Shown piece after piece: positions 35,018 through 43,652 of a DNA stretch of 64,000 bases. The position numbers and the translations under genes are program-made. Each line of letters opens with the position of its first letter. The first letter of the stretch is position 1. Location of the stretch: NCBI RefSeq assembly GCF_023630205.1, contig NZ_JALPRR010000003.1:434001-498000 (forward strand), in the 5' to 3' direction. This DNA is from Pontibacter ruber (GTDB lineage Bacteria > Bacteroidota > Bacteroidia > Cytophagales > Hymenobacteraceae). The notes under the pieces were generated by a model that was not told the DNA's origin, ran no database searches, and worked only from the letters and a program-made list of their open reading frames with translations.

Positions 35018-35035
35018 AAGTATAAATTATACTTT
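35017..35035. terminator. Motif palindrome spanning both stop codons
   Basis: AAAGTATAA-A-TTATACTTT, a perfect 9-bp inverted repeat around one base, made only of the iterated motif. It includes the last base of the plus-strand TAA and the whole minus-strand stop (35027-35029). Functions, if at all, as a minimal bidirectional terminator. Confidence 0.5.
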
Positions 35036-35779
35036 GTGCCTGTCCCGGATCATGCTCAGGAAGCTGTCGCGGTAGGTTTCACCCAAAGGGATTTCCTTTT
35101 CGCCAATGTAAACGGTATGGCCGTCTATCATACTTACTTTATCGATGGAGATGATGTAAGAGCGGTGCACGCGGTAAAATGGCGGCTGGGGTAGCTGCTC
35201 TGACAGGTCTGTTAAGGATTGGTAGGTAACCAGCCGTTGCCCCGGCAGGAACAGCGATACATAATTTTTCAGGCCTTCCACATACAGGATGTCGCTGTAA
35301 GCCACCTTCAGGAATTTATTCTTGCTTTCGCCCTTTACGAACATGTAATCCGGTACCGGTGATGCGGCAACCGGCTCGGCAGGTTTTAGGGCTACAGCCG
35401 GCGCTACTTTTACCGGCTCCTGAAGCTGCAGCATACTTTGCGCCTTGTGCACTGCCTTCAAAAACCGGTCGAAGGGAATGGGCTTGAGCAGGTAATCCAC
35501 CACGTCGTGCTCGTAACCTTCCAGCGCATACTCCGGGTAGGCGGTTGTAAGTATAACTTTGCACTTGCTGCCGCAGATCTTCAGAAACTGTATGCCCGTC
35601 AGTTCCGGCATCTGTATATCCAGGAACACCAGGTCTACCTTACCTTCCTGCACCCAGTTGATAGCCTCTATCGGGCTGGTGGTTTTGCCGACCAGCTCCA
35701 GGAAAGGCACCTTGCTGATGTAATCGGCAATGATATTGGCAGCGTACGCTTCGTCGTCAACGGCAATGCAGCGGATCAT
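35027..35779 (-). CDS. LytTR-family response regulator
   Basis: 250 residues. Receiver domain with phospho-acceptor Asp54 (VFLDIQMPELTG), acidic pair near the start (VDDE) and K in LLKPIPFDRFL, then a Pro/Ala/Val-rich linker (about 130-158) and a LytTR DNA-binding domain (DYMFVKGESKNKFLKVAYSDILYVEGLKNYVSLF; YRVHRSYIISIDKVSMIDG; GETYRDSFLSMI). Pairs with the LytS-type kinase upstream on the same strand, although 298 bases of repeat-rich sequence now separate them. The probable target is the TonB-dependent receptor across the divergent promoter, by location only. Confidence 0.93.
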   Translation of the reverse strand: MIRCIAVDDEAYAANIIADYISKVPFLELVGKTTSPIEAINWVQEGKVDLVFLDIQMPELTGIQFLKICGSKCKVILTTAYPEYALEGYEHDVVDYLLKPIPFDRFLKAVHKAQSMLQLQEPVKVAPAVALKPAEPVAASPVPDYMFVKGESKNKFLKVAYSDILYVEGLKNYVSLFLPGQRLVTYQSLTDLSEQLPQPPFYRVHRSYIISIDKVSMIDGHTVYIGEKEIPLGETYRDSFLSMIRDRHKV

Positions 35780-36077
35780 GGGTTTTAATTATGAATTACG
35801 AATTACGAATTATAGGAAGTGTAAGGATTTTCAGGATTAAAATAACACAATTAGGATTAATATACCGCATTGTCATTGTAAAATCACTTTTACTTTAATC
35901 CTCACTATCCTTTCTTATCAACTCCTGTCCATCCTTCCAAATCCTGTAAATCCTGATTCAGACAGCTTTGTCAAAGACCTCACAGCGTCTTTCAGACCTG
36001 TGAGTGTCTCGCTAAAACGAAGCAACACCTGTACCTCAGACGCTCACAGGTTTGTTAAACACTGTGAGGTCTAATGT
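35780..36077. repeat. Repeat-rich spacer between kinase and response regulator genes
   Basis: 298 bases. Near 35787-35812 AATTACGA-type units are repeated in tandem; 35820-35960 has AATCCT-rich repeats in both orientations (GGATTTTCAGGATT, AATCCTGTAAATCCTGATTC); 35974-36072 carries an imperfect inverted pair with ends AGACCTCACAG and CTGTGAGGTCT (29 of 35 matching). Sequences of this kind are familiar intergenic repeats in Bacteroidota. No gene. Confidence 0.65.
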
Positions 36078-37094
36078 TCAGCCAGTCTGCAGCCTCAGCA
36101 TGGTTTTATACTGCCGGCCATCTTCGTGTACGTACAGGCTATACTTTCCGGGGTAGATCAGCTCCAGGCGGCGGCGGATGTTGGGCAGGCCGATGCCGGT
36201 GGTCTGGTCTTTCTGGCTTTTGTTGATGCGGTTGCTCACCTCAAAGTATAAACTGTCCTTTTCCAGCTGAAGGTTGATAGTTAACGGGGCGGAGGCATCG
36301 TCTACCACGCCATGCTTCAGGGCGTTCTCTACAAATGGGATCAGCACCAACGACGGCACCCGCTGCCCGTTTACCTGGCCCTGAATGGTAAAGTTCACAA
36401 AGAAGTTGTCCTCGAAGCGAAGTCGGTAGATGTCGAGGTAATTGTGCAGGTAATCCACCTCTTTCTGCAAGTCCACTTTGCCGTCTTTGCTCTCGTGCAG
36501 CATGTAGCGCATTAGGTCAGAAAGTTTAATAATAGCGCCGGCCAGTTTATCAGAAACTGGGTAAGCCAGAGAGTATAAATAGTTGAGCGTGTTGTAAAGG
36601 AAGTGCGGGTTGATCTGCGTTTTCAGGAAGGCCAGTTCGGCCTGCGTTTTTTCCTGCTTCAGGTTGCGGTTTTCACGTTCCTTCTGCAGGGTTGTCTCAA
36701 ATGCCCATACTACTCCTCCCAGAAAAATGCCTGGCATAGACCAATACAGGTTATCAAAGAAAAAATAAGAAAGAGTAGTGTTTATTCCGTAGTTCCGGAA
36801 GCCAAACAGGTACGGGTACAGGGTTTCTTCGATAATATAGCGAAGGGCGATATAGGTGAACATGACGCCAACAATACCCAGCACAAGTAGGAACCAGTTT
36901 TTAAACTTCAGCCAGAGCGGAAAAACCAGAAAATAGCAAAGGTAGAACTCCACCATGCGCAACACATCCTGTGAAAAGGAAAGCATCAGGATATTGAATT
37001 TCCAGTTGTAGATAAAATAACCTAAAAGGGTATAGCTGAAATAGAGCGTCCAGCCCAGCAGGTGAAGTCCTATCTTTTTTTGTAGTGCATTCAT
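36078..37094 (-). CDS. LytS/YehU-type sensor histidine kinase
   Basis: 338 residues. N-terminal membrane part with about four helices (LHLLGWTLYFSYTLLGYFIY; FYLCYFLVFPLWL; WFLLVLGIVGVMFTYIAL; WSMPGIFLGGVVWAF), a coiled coil (KERENRNLKQEKTQAELAFLK), then the His_kinase domain KTQINPHFLYNTLNYLYSLA with phospho-acceptor His164 and the ATPase N-box region VPSLVLIPFVENALKHGV and GIGLPNIRRRLELIYP. No periplasmic sensor domain, so a membrane signal is likely. Divergent from the TonB receptor. Confidence 0.92.
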   Translation of the reverse strand: MNALQKKIGLHLLGWTLYFSYTLLGYFIYNWKFNILMLSFSQDVLRMVEFYLCYFLVFPLWLKFKNWFLLVLGIVGVMFTYIALRYIIEETLYPYLFGFRNYGINTTLSYFFFDNLYWSMPGIFLGGVVWAFETTLQKERENRNLKQEKTQAELAFLKTQINPHFLYNTLNYLYSLAYPVSDKLAGAIIKLSDLMRYMLHESKDGKVDLQKEVDYLHNYLDIYRLRFEDNFFVNFTIQGQVNGQRVPSLVLIPFVENALKHGVVDDASAPLTINLQLEKDSLYFEVSNRINKSQKDQTTGIGLPNIRRRLELIYPGKYSLYVHEDGRQYKTMLRLQTG

Positions 37095-37307
37095 ACTCTA
37101 AAAGTATAAATAAGTAAGCTCAGGCGCACTTTTATTATATCAGCCCATTGTTTTATTATGCCAACCCTCGCTTTTCTGATTTCAATCCGTATTCGGCTGC
37201 TATTTCAGGTTTAGGATAGTAGTTGAGGCGGTTCGGATAATATAATTTAGATCGCATAAACGGTGCTGCATCTTTGGCTCAATATCAACAGAACAAATAC
37301 CTGAGCC

Positions 37308-39761
37308 ATGAAAAAAGCATTTACCACTACGACAAAAGCCAAAGGACAAAAGGCGTTCAGAAGTATAGCCTTGGCTATAGTTTTCTGCTTTATAGCATTT
37401 ACTGCATGGGCACAAACAGGCGCAACGGTGAAAGGGGCCGTCACAAACGCTACCACGCAAAAGCCGCTGGACTATGTGTCGGTGGTGTTGCTGCAGTTGC
37501 CCGATTCGGCAGTAGCGGCCTCGGAGATGACCGATGCGGCAGGTGCTTATACCTTTGCGCAGGTGAAGCCGGGCAGGTATACCGTTAAAGCGCTGATGGT
37601 AGGTTTTACCCCGGGCAGAAGTATGGCCTTTGAGGTGAAGCAGCAGGTGGTGCAGGTGCCGGGTATAGCCTTGCAGGAAAGAAGTAATGCACTGCAGGAA
37701 GTGGTGGTAAAAGGCCAGAAGCCGCTGCTGGAGCAGGAGGCAGATCGTGTGGTGATGAACGTAGAGCAGCTGAACACGGCAGGCGACAACGCCCTGGAGG
37801 TGCTCAAGTATGCGCCGGGCGTACGGCTGGACAAAGACGACAACATCCTCTTTCGGGGAAGCGGCAGCGTGCAGGTGCTGATCAACGGCAAAATGACCTA
37901 CATGAGCGGTGCCGAGCTGCAGAGTTACCTGAAATCGCTTCCGGCCTCTGCGGTAAGCAAAGTGGAGCTGATCGCCAATCCGCCAGCCTCTTTCGATGCA
38001 GCGGGAACAGCCGGTATCATCAACATCAAGCTTAAAAGAGACGAAACCCTGGGCATGAACGGCTCGGCGAACCTTGGTACCGGCTATGGAAAGTATGAGA
38101 AAGTATGGGGAGGCCTGAACCTGAACTATAACACCGGCAAAGTGAGCCTGTACACCCGCCTGAACGCCGGCCACTACAACTCTTTCAACCGCCTTATTTT
38201 AAAGCGCAACATCAACGACAGCCTTTACAACCAGGTTAACTACTGGCACCCGGTCACCAACAGCTACAATGTAACGGCAGGTGCCGATTATTTTATCAGC
38301 AAAAAACATACGGTAGGGATCATGGCCAAAGGATACGCCTCGCCGGAGAACACCCTTACCACCAGCAACTCCACCAATTACGATGCCGCCGGCAAAACTT
38401 TCGGGCGTATGAGCATGCACAACCCTAAAGAGTCCGGCACCGACAACTACAGCCTGAACCTGAACTATAAATTCGACATCGACAGCACAGGCCGCAGCTT
38501 AACCTTGGATGCGGATTATGTAAACTACAGCAGCTATGCCGATGAGCACTTCACGAATAACTTTTACACCGCTTCCGGAGAGGCTACACAGGCTCCTTTG
38601 CAGCTGCGCAGCTTCAGCAAAGGCGAGGCAAGTATACGGTCGCTGAAAGTGGATTATGTACAACCCTTTGGCAAAGGCTACAAAGCAGAGGCAGGCTTCA
38701 AAACCAGTAGGGTAAGCAACGAGAGCGATATCAGGTTTGAAGAGCAGCAGGAGCAGGAATGGGTAAACGACGGGAAGCGCACCAACAGCTTTGTATACAA
38801 CGAAACCATACATGCGGCCTACCTGAGCCTGAACGGGAAGCTTAGCGAAAAGCTAAGTATGAAAGCCGGTCTACGGGCAGAGCAAACCATTGCCGATGGC
38901 CACTCTGCCACCACAGGAGAAAAGATAAACCCGGACTACCTGAAGTTTTTTCCAAGCGTGTTTGTAAGCTACAATGCGAATAAAAACAATCAGTTCTCGG
39001 TATCCTACAGCCGCCGCATCAGCCGCCCATCCTACCGCAGTATAAATCCATTCACTTTTTACGCTGATCCCTACACAGCTATACAGGGCAACCCATTTCT
39101 GCAGCCTTCTTTCTCTAACTCGCTGCAGTTTAATTACAACTACAAAAGCTTCCAGTTACTGAGCCTGAGCTATATCGAGACGAACGATTTTGTGTCAAAC
39201 GTAATTAAGCAAAACGATGAGACAAAAGTGAGCATCAGCCGGCCCGAAAACCTGAGCAAAGCCACCTACCTGAGTGCCAGCAGCGGCGGCAGCCTGCCAG
39301 TAAAGGATTGGTGGACAGCTACCCTGCAACTGGAAGGTTCTTATAACACCGTTACGTCGCCACTACAGGGCTCGGAGTATAACCACTCCCGCTTCAGCTG
39401 GTCGGCCAGCACCGAAGAGAACTTTAACCTGCCTAAAGACTACAAACTGCAGCTTTCTGCCTACTACATGTCGCCGTCGGTGCAGGGTTTGTACAAGACA
39501 AAAGCCGGCTACCAGCTGGACCTGGGTGCGCAGAAGATCCTGTTGGGCGGCAAAGCCACGCTCAGCCTGAAACTGCGGGACGTGTTTAACACCAGCCGCT
39601 TCAGAGCCAACTTAGCGTACAACAACGTGAACATGTACTGGCAAAACCAATGGGAGAGCCGCCGCCTGAACCTGACGTTCGACTATAAATTTGGCAGCAG
39701 TAAAGTAAAGACAGCCCGCAACCGCAAATCCGGTACCAGCGAGGAGGAGGGAAGGCTGTAA
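37308..39761 (+). CDS. TonB-dependent receptor-type outer membrane protein (OMP beta-barrel family)
   Basis: 817 residues. Signal peptide (RSIALAIVFCFIAFTAWAQ), carboxypeptidase-regulatory-like domain (TVKGAVTNATTQKPLDYVSVVLLQLPDS, AGAYTFAQVKPGRYTVKALMVG), plug (VVVKGQKPLLEQEADRVVMNVE, GRSGSVQVLINGK-like FRGSGSVQVLINGK, VSKVELIANPPASFDAAGTAGIINIKL) and a C-terminal barrel ending NLTFDYKFGSSKVK plus a basic tail. This subtype, with DxxGxxGIINI in the plug, is the one usually associated with LytTR/LytS systems in Bacteroidota. No SusD partner. Substrate unknown. Confidence 0.92.
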   Translation: MKKAFTTTTKAKGQKAFRSIALAIVFCFIAFTAWAQTGATVKGAVTNATTQKPLDYVSVVLLQLPDSAVAASEMTDAAGAYTFAQVKPGRYTVKALMVGFTPGRSMAFEVKQQVVQVPGIALQERSNALQEVVVKGQKPLLEQEADRVVMNVEQLNTAGDNALEVLKYAPGVRLDKDDNILFRGSGSVQVLINGKMTYMSGAELQSYLKSLPASAVSKVELIANPPASFDAAGTAGIINIKLKRDETLGMNGSANLGTGYGKYEKVWGGLNLNYNTGKVSLYTRLNAGHYNSFNRLILKRNINDSLYNQVNYWHPVTNSYNVTAGADYFISKKHTVGIMAKGYASPENTLTTSNSTNYDAAGKTFGRMSMHNPKESGTDNYSLNLNYKFDIDSTGRSLTLDADYVNYSSYADEHFTNNFYTASGEATQAPLQLRSFSKGEASIRSLKVDYVQPFGKGYKAEAGFKTSRVSNESDIRFEEQQEQEWVNDGKRTNSFVYNETIHAAYLSLNGKLSEKLSMKAGLRAEQTIADGHSATTGEKINPDYLKFFPSVFVSYNANKNNQFSVSYSRRISRPSYRSINPFTFYADPYTAIQGNPFLQPSFSNSLQFNYNYKSFQLLSLSYIETNDFVSNVIKQNDETKVSISRPENLSKATYLSASSGGSLPVKDWWTATLQLEGSYNTVTSPLQGSEYNHSRFSWSASTEENFNLPKDYKLQLSAYYMSPSVQGLYKTKAGYQLDLGAQKILLGGKATLSLKLRDVFNTSRFRANLAYNNVNMYWQNQWESRRLNLTFDYKFGSSKVKTARNRKSGTSEEEGRL

Positions 39762-39999
39762 CAGCTCAGGCGGCGGTATTTCGCCGCCAACAACTCTTCT
39801 GCAAGGGATGTCTCCAACAGAGTTCATGCGGAAATGGATGTCCTCATGAACTCTGCCCCTTACCTATTACCCATTACTTTGGCATTAGGATTTATACTAT
39901 CGACGGCTTTTATACTTTGCGCAACCGAAAACTTACCTGCACAGCAGCACCGGTTTCTCGTATGCTATAAAGTGCTCATACTTTATCAGATGCGAAGAA
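39762..39999. other. Intergenic region after the receptor gene
   Basis: 238 bases. Tandem TTTATACT copies near 39891 and 39909. A 63-codon frame from 39834 has a hydrophobic stretch (YLLPITLALGFILSTAFIL) but no supporting context and overlaps the next gene, so it is not called. A short palindromic GGCGGTATTTCGCCGCC follows the receptor stop (39770-39786). Confidence 0.45.
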
Positions 40000-40692
40000 A
40001 TGGTAACAGCAAGAGGCAAGTATAAAACTGGTAGGCTAACTACAAAACCAGGCAAAACAGGCAGCAATGCCGAACCGAAAACGGGTTTCCAGCGGCTCGG
40101 GTTGGATACGCAGAAGGACGGATTCATTTACGTACCCCAACGGTATGACAGCAGTCGTCCGGCTGCGCTGGCTGTTATGCTGCACGGCGCAGGAGCCCCG
40201 GCCGAACAAGGGCTCTCGCTGCTCCATGACTATGCCGATGAGGAAAACATCATCCTGATTGCGCCGGCTGCACGGTCCTATACCTGGGATCTTATCGCAA
40301 GCGATGCCTTCGGATCGGACGTCATTTTTATAGACCAGGCACTTGCCCAAGCATTTGGAAACTATGCCATCGATACAACGCGTGTTGCTATTGGTGGTTT
40401 TTCGGATGGTGCTTCGTACGCGCTCTGCATCGGCCTGACAAACGGCGACCTGTTTACCCACATTATTGCCTTCTCACCGGGTTTTGCCTACGCCCTCCAA
40501 AAGAAAGGGAAGCCTGCCGTATTCATATCGCACGGCGTGCAGGATGCTGTCCTGCCCATCGACCCATGCGGAAGGCGGATCGTGCCGTTGCTGAAACACG
40601 ATGGGCTGGAAGTAAAGTATACCGAATTTCAGGGAGGGCACGAAATTCCGCCTGCTATAGCTCAGAGTGCGGTAGAGTGGCTCACCAGGTAA
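40000..40692 (+). CDS. Alpha/beta hydrolase, carboxylesterase/depolymerase-like
   Basis: 230 residues. GFIYVPQRYDSSRPAALAVMLHGAGA (oxyanion-hole strand), nucleophile elbow IGGFSDGASYAL with Ser in GFSDG, acid in SHGVQDAVLPID and catalytic His in GGHEIPPAIAQSAVEWL, so the triad is complete. Resembles phospholipase/carboxylesterase (esterase D, PHB-depolymerase) enzymes. The N-terminal 30 residues are basic and do not look like a signal peptide, so it is probably cytoplasmic. The DUF6717-like gene follows after 31 bases. Confidence 0.82.
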   Translation: MVTARGKYKTGRLTTKPGKTGSNAEPKTGFQRLGLDTQKDGFIYVPQRYDSSRPAALAVMLHGAGAPAEQGLSLLHDYADEENIILIAPAARSYTWDLIASDAFGSDVIFIDQALAQAFGNYAIDTTRVAIGGFSDGASYALCIGLTNGDLFTHIIAFSPGFAYALQKKGKPAVFISHGVQDAVLPIDPCGRRIVPLLKHDGLEVKYTEFQGGHEIPPAIAQSAVEWLTR

Positions 40693-40723
40693 CGTATAAC
40701 CAGTAACTCAGAAAAAGCATCTT

Positions 40724-41071
40724 ATGGCAACTGCTGCTAAAAACGTGTTTACCTTTCACAAAGAACCGCACGGCACCTGGTACATCGACCTGCCAGCTTA
40801 CCCCGGCCCCAAAGGCGATTTGGCCATGGTGGCCGGTGCCGACGACATGCTGGACCACCTGGCCAAGGGCAGAACACGCGTTGTAGTAGAAATGAGCGAA
40901 AAGCCCTTTGACGGCGCACTGGCAATGGAGCAGGTAAAAGCAGGAGAGCCCGGAGGTGGGGCTTATTACAAACCCATCGACCACAAGATCCAGTCGGTAT
41001 GGCTTTGCGATGTGACTACATTTGCCTTGGGCCACTTCCCGGAGAAGATCTATTTCCGGGCTGTAGCATAA
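40724..41071 (+). CDS. Uncharacterised small protein, DUF6717-like
   Basis: 115 residues: VFTFHKEPHGTWYIDLPAYPGPKGDLAMVAGADDMLDHLAKG, then VVVEMSEKPFDGA and a C-terminal KIYFRAV. Soluble, aromatic-rich, no membrane segment. I think it matches the small DUF6717-type family seen in Bacteroidota and Proteobacteria; role unknown. Probably co-transcribed with the hydrolase upstream. Convergent with the AI-2E transporter gene eight bases away. Confidence 0.65.
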   Translation: MATAAKNVFTFHKEPHGTWYIDLPAYPGPKGDLAMVAGADDMLDHLAKGRTRVVVEMSEKPFDGALAMEQVKAGEPGGGAYYKPIDHKIQSVWLCDVTTFALGHFPEKIYFRAVA

Positions 41072-41079
41072 CAGTTACA

Positions 41080-42192
41080 TTAGTCGTCCGACTTATCCGA
41101 AGCATCAGTAGGGTTGTATAAAGGCGCAGTCTCTTCTTCGGCATACGCTTCCTTGCCGAGTATATAACCGTAGGGGTGTAGCCGCGGAACACGATCAAAA
41201 ATCACTTTCAGGCTGGCAAACAAAGGCACGAACAGGATCATGCCGGGTATGCCCCAGAGCAGGTTGCCCAGCAAGATCACCATGATCGTGGCAAGGGGGT
41301 TCAGCTTAACCCGGGAGCCGGTAATATAGGGCGTCAGCAGGTTGGCCTCAATCAACTGGGTTACCATAAAAAAGATCAGCACCAGCACCGGCGCCCAGAA
41401 TGAATCTTCGGTCAGGAACGCGAATGCGATCGGGAAAGCAATGCCCAGGAAGGAACCAAAGTAGGGTACGATGCGCAGCAGCGCTGTAATAATGGCAAAA
41501 AGCAGCACATGTTCCAGTCCGATTGCCCAGAAGCCCAGCGCGTAGGTTACAGCCAGCACCGTGATAACAGTAAACGTGCCTTTCAGGTAATCGTGGATGA
41601 TCCGGGAGATCCGGGCCAGCATCACTTTTGATTCCTTCTGGCTCTCAAATAGCCGCAGCCTGACAAAGAAGTTCTGGATTCTTTGCTGGTAGATCAGGAA
41701 GAAGAAAGTATAGGTGAGGACGATGAAAACAAACAGCAGGACGGAAAGCCCCTGCACCAGGAAATCCCTGACGCTTTTGAAAACGGCTTTTGCAATATCC
41801 GGCTTCTTTTCCTCGATGATCTCTTCTTGCTCATTTTGCGTCAGGTCGGTTGTTTCGTACAGCAGCCACTGCAGCCGCTTAGTTTTTTCCTTTACCTTTT
41901 GCTCCAGCCTAGGCAGGTCAGCTTCCAGGCTCCTCACCTGATGGTAAACAACGGTACTTAGAAAGACAAAGGCAGCCAGCAACACGAGGATAGCGATCAG
42001 CGAGGCCACAGAGTCCTTCATGTTATACTTGCGCTGCAGCCTGTGCACCATCGGGTACAGCAACATGGCAAAAAAAGCGGCAATGGCTAAGGGTACAAGA
42101 AAGGGCTTCCCCAGGTACAAAAGTATGGATACCAGCACTACTGAAAGTAAACCTTTATTCAGCCGGCTCAGGTTGATATTTTTTGTGTTCAT
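41080..42192 (-). CDS. AI-2E/PerM-family transporter
   Basis: 370 residues, about eight membrane helices. First hairpin LLSVVLVSILLYLGKPFLVPLAIAAFFAMLLYPMVHRLQRKYNM, a cytoplasmic coiled coil (VRSLEADLPRLEQKVKEKTKRLQWLLYETTDLTQNEQEE), and the conserved C-terminal block IITALLRIVPYFGSFLGIAFPIAF and YITGSRVKLNPLATIMVILLGNLLWGIPGMILFVPLFA, the signature of this family. Members export autoinducer-2 or act as Na+/H+ antiporters; which applies here is unknown. Acidic tail at the C-terminus. Confidence 0.92.
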   Translation of the reverse strand: MNTKNINLSRLNKGLLSVVLVSILLYLGKPFLVPLAIAAFFAMLLYPMVHRLQRKYNMKDSVASLIAILVLLAAFVFLSTVVYHQVRSLEADLPRLEQKVKEKTKRLQWLLYETTDLTQNEQEEIIEEKKPDIAKAVFKSVRDFLVQGLSVLLFVFIVLTYTFFFLIYQQRIQNFFVRLRLFESQKESKVMLARISRIIHDYLKGTFTVITVLAVTYALGFWAIGLEHVLLFAIITALLRIVPYFGSFLGIAFPIAFAFLTEDSFWAPVLVLIFFMVTQLIEANLLTPYITGSRVKLNPLATIMVILLGNLLWGIPGMILFVPLFASLKVIFDRVPRLHPYGYILGKEAYAEEETAPLYNPTDASDKSDD

Positions 42193-42426
42193 CTGTAAAG
42201 AGAAGTAAACGCAAAAGCCCGGCCGATGTTGGTACTGCCTGTACGGGAGTTCAGACTGTTATTACAATTTGCTGTTGTTGTCGGCTAGTACTGCAATAAC
42301 AACCGTCTGGGAGAGGCGTAGAATCAGTGAGATAGTATGTTAGTTACAAGCGCAGGAGCAGCGCGGAAGAAGCTTTTTCTTATAATCAGATAAATTGCAG
42401 CCTAGAAAGCTAAACAGAACATCACC
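42193..42426. other. Divergent intergenic region, AI-2E gene and Rof-like gene
   Basis: 234 bases. Imperfect inverted repeat CAGACTGTTATT ... AATAACAACCGTCTG (about 42247-42312). No gene. Confidence 0.4.
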
Positions 42427-42702
42427 ATGAGTCAAACCTATAAGCCCATAGACCCGGCTTTTCGCGATGAACTGCAGGTACTGGCAGCTAAAAGAGCCGC
42501 TGCGCGCATCCAATTCTACAGCGACATACACGAGTTCCTGAGCCTGCATGCTACATTGAAGGAAATGGTGTCGAAAGAGGATGGCGAATACCTGGTGCTA
42601 ACCACCGGCGAGGAGATCCGGCTCGACAGGATCGTAAGGATCGGTGACAAACCTGCCCCGGGATATGATGATGATTTCTTTAAATGCGACCTGGGAAGGT
42701 AG
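42427..42702 (+). CDS. Rof-like (Rho-binding antiterminator family) small protein
   Basis: 91 residues. TYKPIDPAFRDELQVLAAKRAAARIQFYSD followed by LKEMVSKEDGEYLVLTTGEEIRLDRIVRIGDK resembles the Sm-like Rof/YaeO fold: conserved Y-x-P-I start, an L-x-x-x-V-x-K-x-x-x-E-Y-L strand and G-x-x-x-x-L-D-x-I. Rof binds Rho and inhibits termination in enterobacteria. The resemblance is moderate; it could instead be an Sm-fold protein with another RNA target. Convergent with an esterase gene. Confidence 0.6.
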   Translation: MSQTYKPIDPAFRDELQVLAAKRAAARIQFYSDIHEFLSLHATLKEMVSKEDGEYLVLTTGEEIRLDRIVRIGDKPAPGYDDDFFKCDLGR

Positions 42703-42705
42703 TAT

Positions 42706-43614
42706 TTACCTGTTCTGCTTCTGCGGAAGAACTGCCTGCACTGCCTCCAGTATTTTTCCCCAAACCGGCGACTGCGGCGCCACCACATCAAAATGGCCGG
42801 CATTTGGAAGGAGCATCGTTTCAGCTGCATCGCCTTTGCTCTTAGCAAGGGTTACATATGCAGTTGCCTGGCTTACGGGCACAATAGGGTCCAGCATGCC
42901 TTGCACCAGCCGCTGCGGCACCCTGAGCGGCAGCAACTGTATAGGGGCGGCCTGTGCATAACGGGCCGGAACGTCTGCCGGCATGCCGCCCATCAGCTTC
43001 GGTACGGCAGCATTGCAGCTTCCTTTGTCTGCTGCATATTGCTCCAGGTCGGCAATGCCCGCCAGCGAGACAACTCCTTTCAATTTTAAGGGCTTTCTGG
43101 TGTAGAGCTCACTTTTGCGCGGCAGGTTTTTGCGGCCTGCCAGCCATAATGCCAGGTGCCCGCCTGCCGAATGCCCTATAACGGCTACCTGCTTTCGGTC
43201 CAGCGGGTATTTCTTTGCCAGTTCACGCACAAAGTCGGTGCCTTTAGCTACATCCAGGAAAGTACCGGGCCAGCCGCCTCCCACATCTCCCACGCGCCGG
43301 AACTCAAGGTTCCAGGTAGCATAACCGGCCTGGGTAAGGGCCGCGCTAAGTTGCGACATATACTGCAGATCATACTGCGATAACCAGCAACCGCCGTGCA
43401 CCACAACCACCACCGGAAACGGGCCTTTGCCCTCAGGCAAACGCAACTCCCCGAACTGCAGCGAGTCGGAGCCATAAGCAATGCGGGAACCTGCAACAGG
43501 GGCGGGAAGGGCTGCGATGTCCTGCCAGGTAATCAGTTTCGGCTTTTGCTCCTGAGCGAAAAGTGTGGAAGATAAAAGAAGGCAGAAAAGCAGGGTGCAA
43601 AGTATAAAGCGCAT
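42706..43614 (-). CDS. Secreted alpha/beta hydrolase (BD-FAE/dienelactone-hydrolase-like esterase)
   Basis: 302 residues. Signal peptide FILCTLLFCLLLSSTLFAQ, so exported. Oxyanion motif VVVVVHGGCWLSQYD, nucleophile VAVIGHSAGGHLALWLAG (GHSAG), acid near QGMLDPIVPVSQA and catalytic His in NAGHFDVVAP: triad complete. The HGG motif puts it with hormone-sensitive-lipase/acetyl-xylan-type esterases. Substrate unknown. Lies 38 bases from the next hydrolase on the same strand, possibly co-transcribed. Confidence 0.83.
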   Translation of the reverse strand: MRFILCTLLFCLLLSSTLFAQEQKPKLITWQDIAALPAPVAGSRIAYGSDSLQFGELRLPEGKGPFPVVVVVHGGCWLSQYDLQYMSQLSAALTQAGYATWNLEFRRVGDVGGGWPGTFLDVAKGTDFVRELAKKYPLDRKQVAVIGHSAGGHLALWLAGRKNLPRKSELYTRKPLKLKGVVSLAGIADLEQYAADKGSCNAAVPKLMGGMPADVPARYAQAAPIQLLPLRVPQRLVQGMLDPIVPVSQATAYVTLAKSKGDAAETMLLPNAGHFDVVAPQSPVWGKILEAVQAVLPQKQNR

Positions 43615-43652
43615 AAGGGTGTGGATGGTGTGAGGGCGTAAAGATACTCGAA

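Noticed and set aside
35820..36072. CRISPR array
   Set aside because: Repeats are short, imperfect and in mixed orientation, without regular spacers or cas genes.
39834..40025. 63-codon frame with a hydrophobic stretch before the alpha/beta hydrolase
   Set aside because: Overlaps the hydrolase start, no family, and the hydrophobic part is generated by A/T-rich motif copies.
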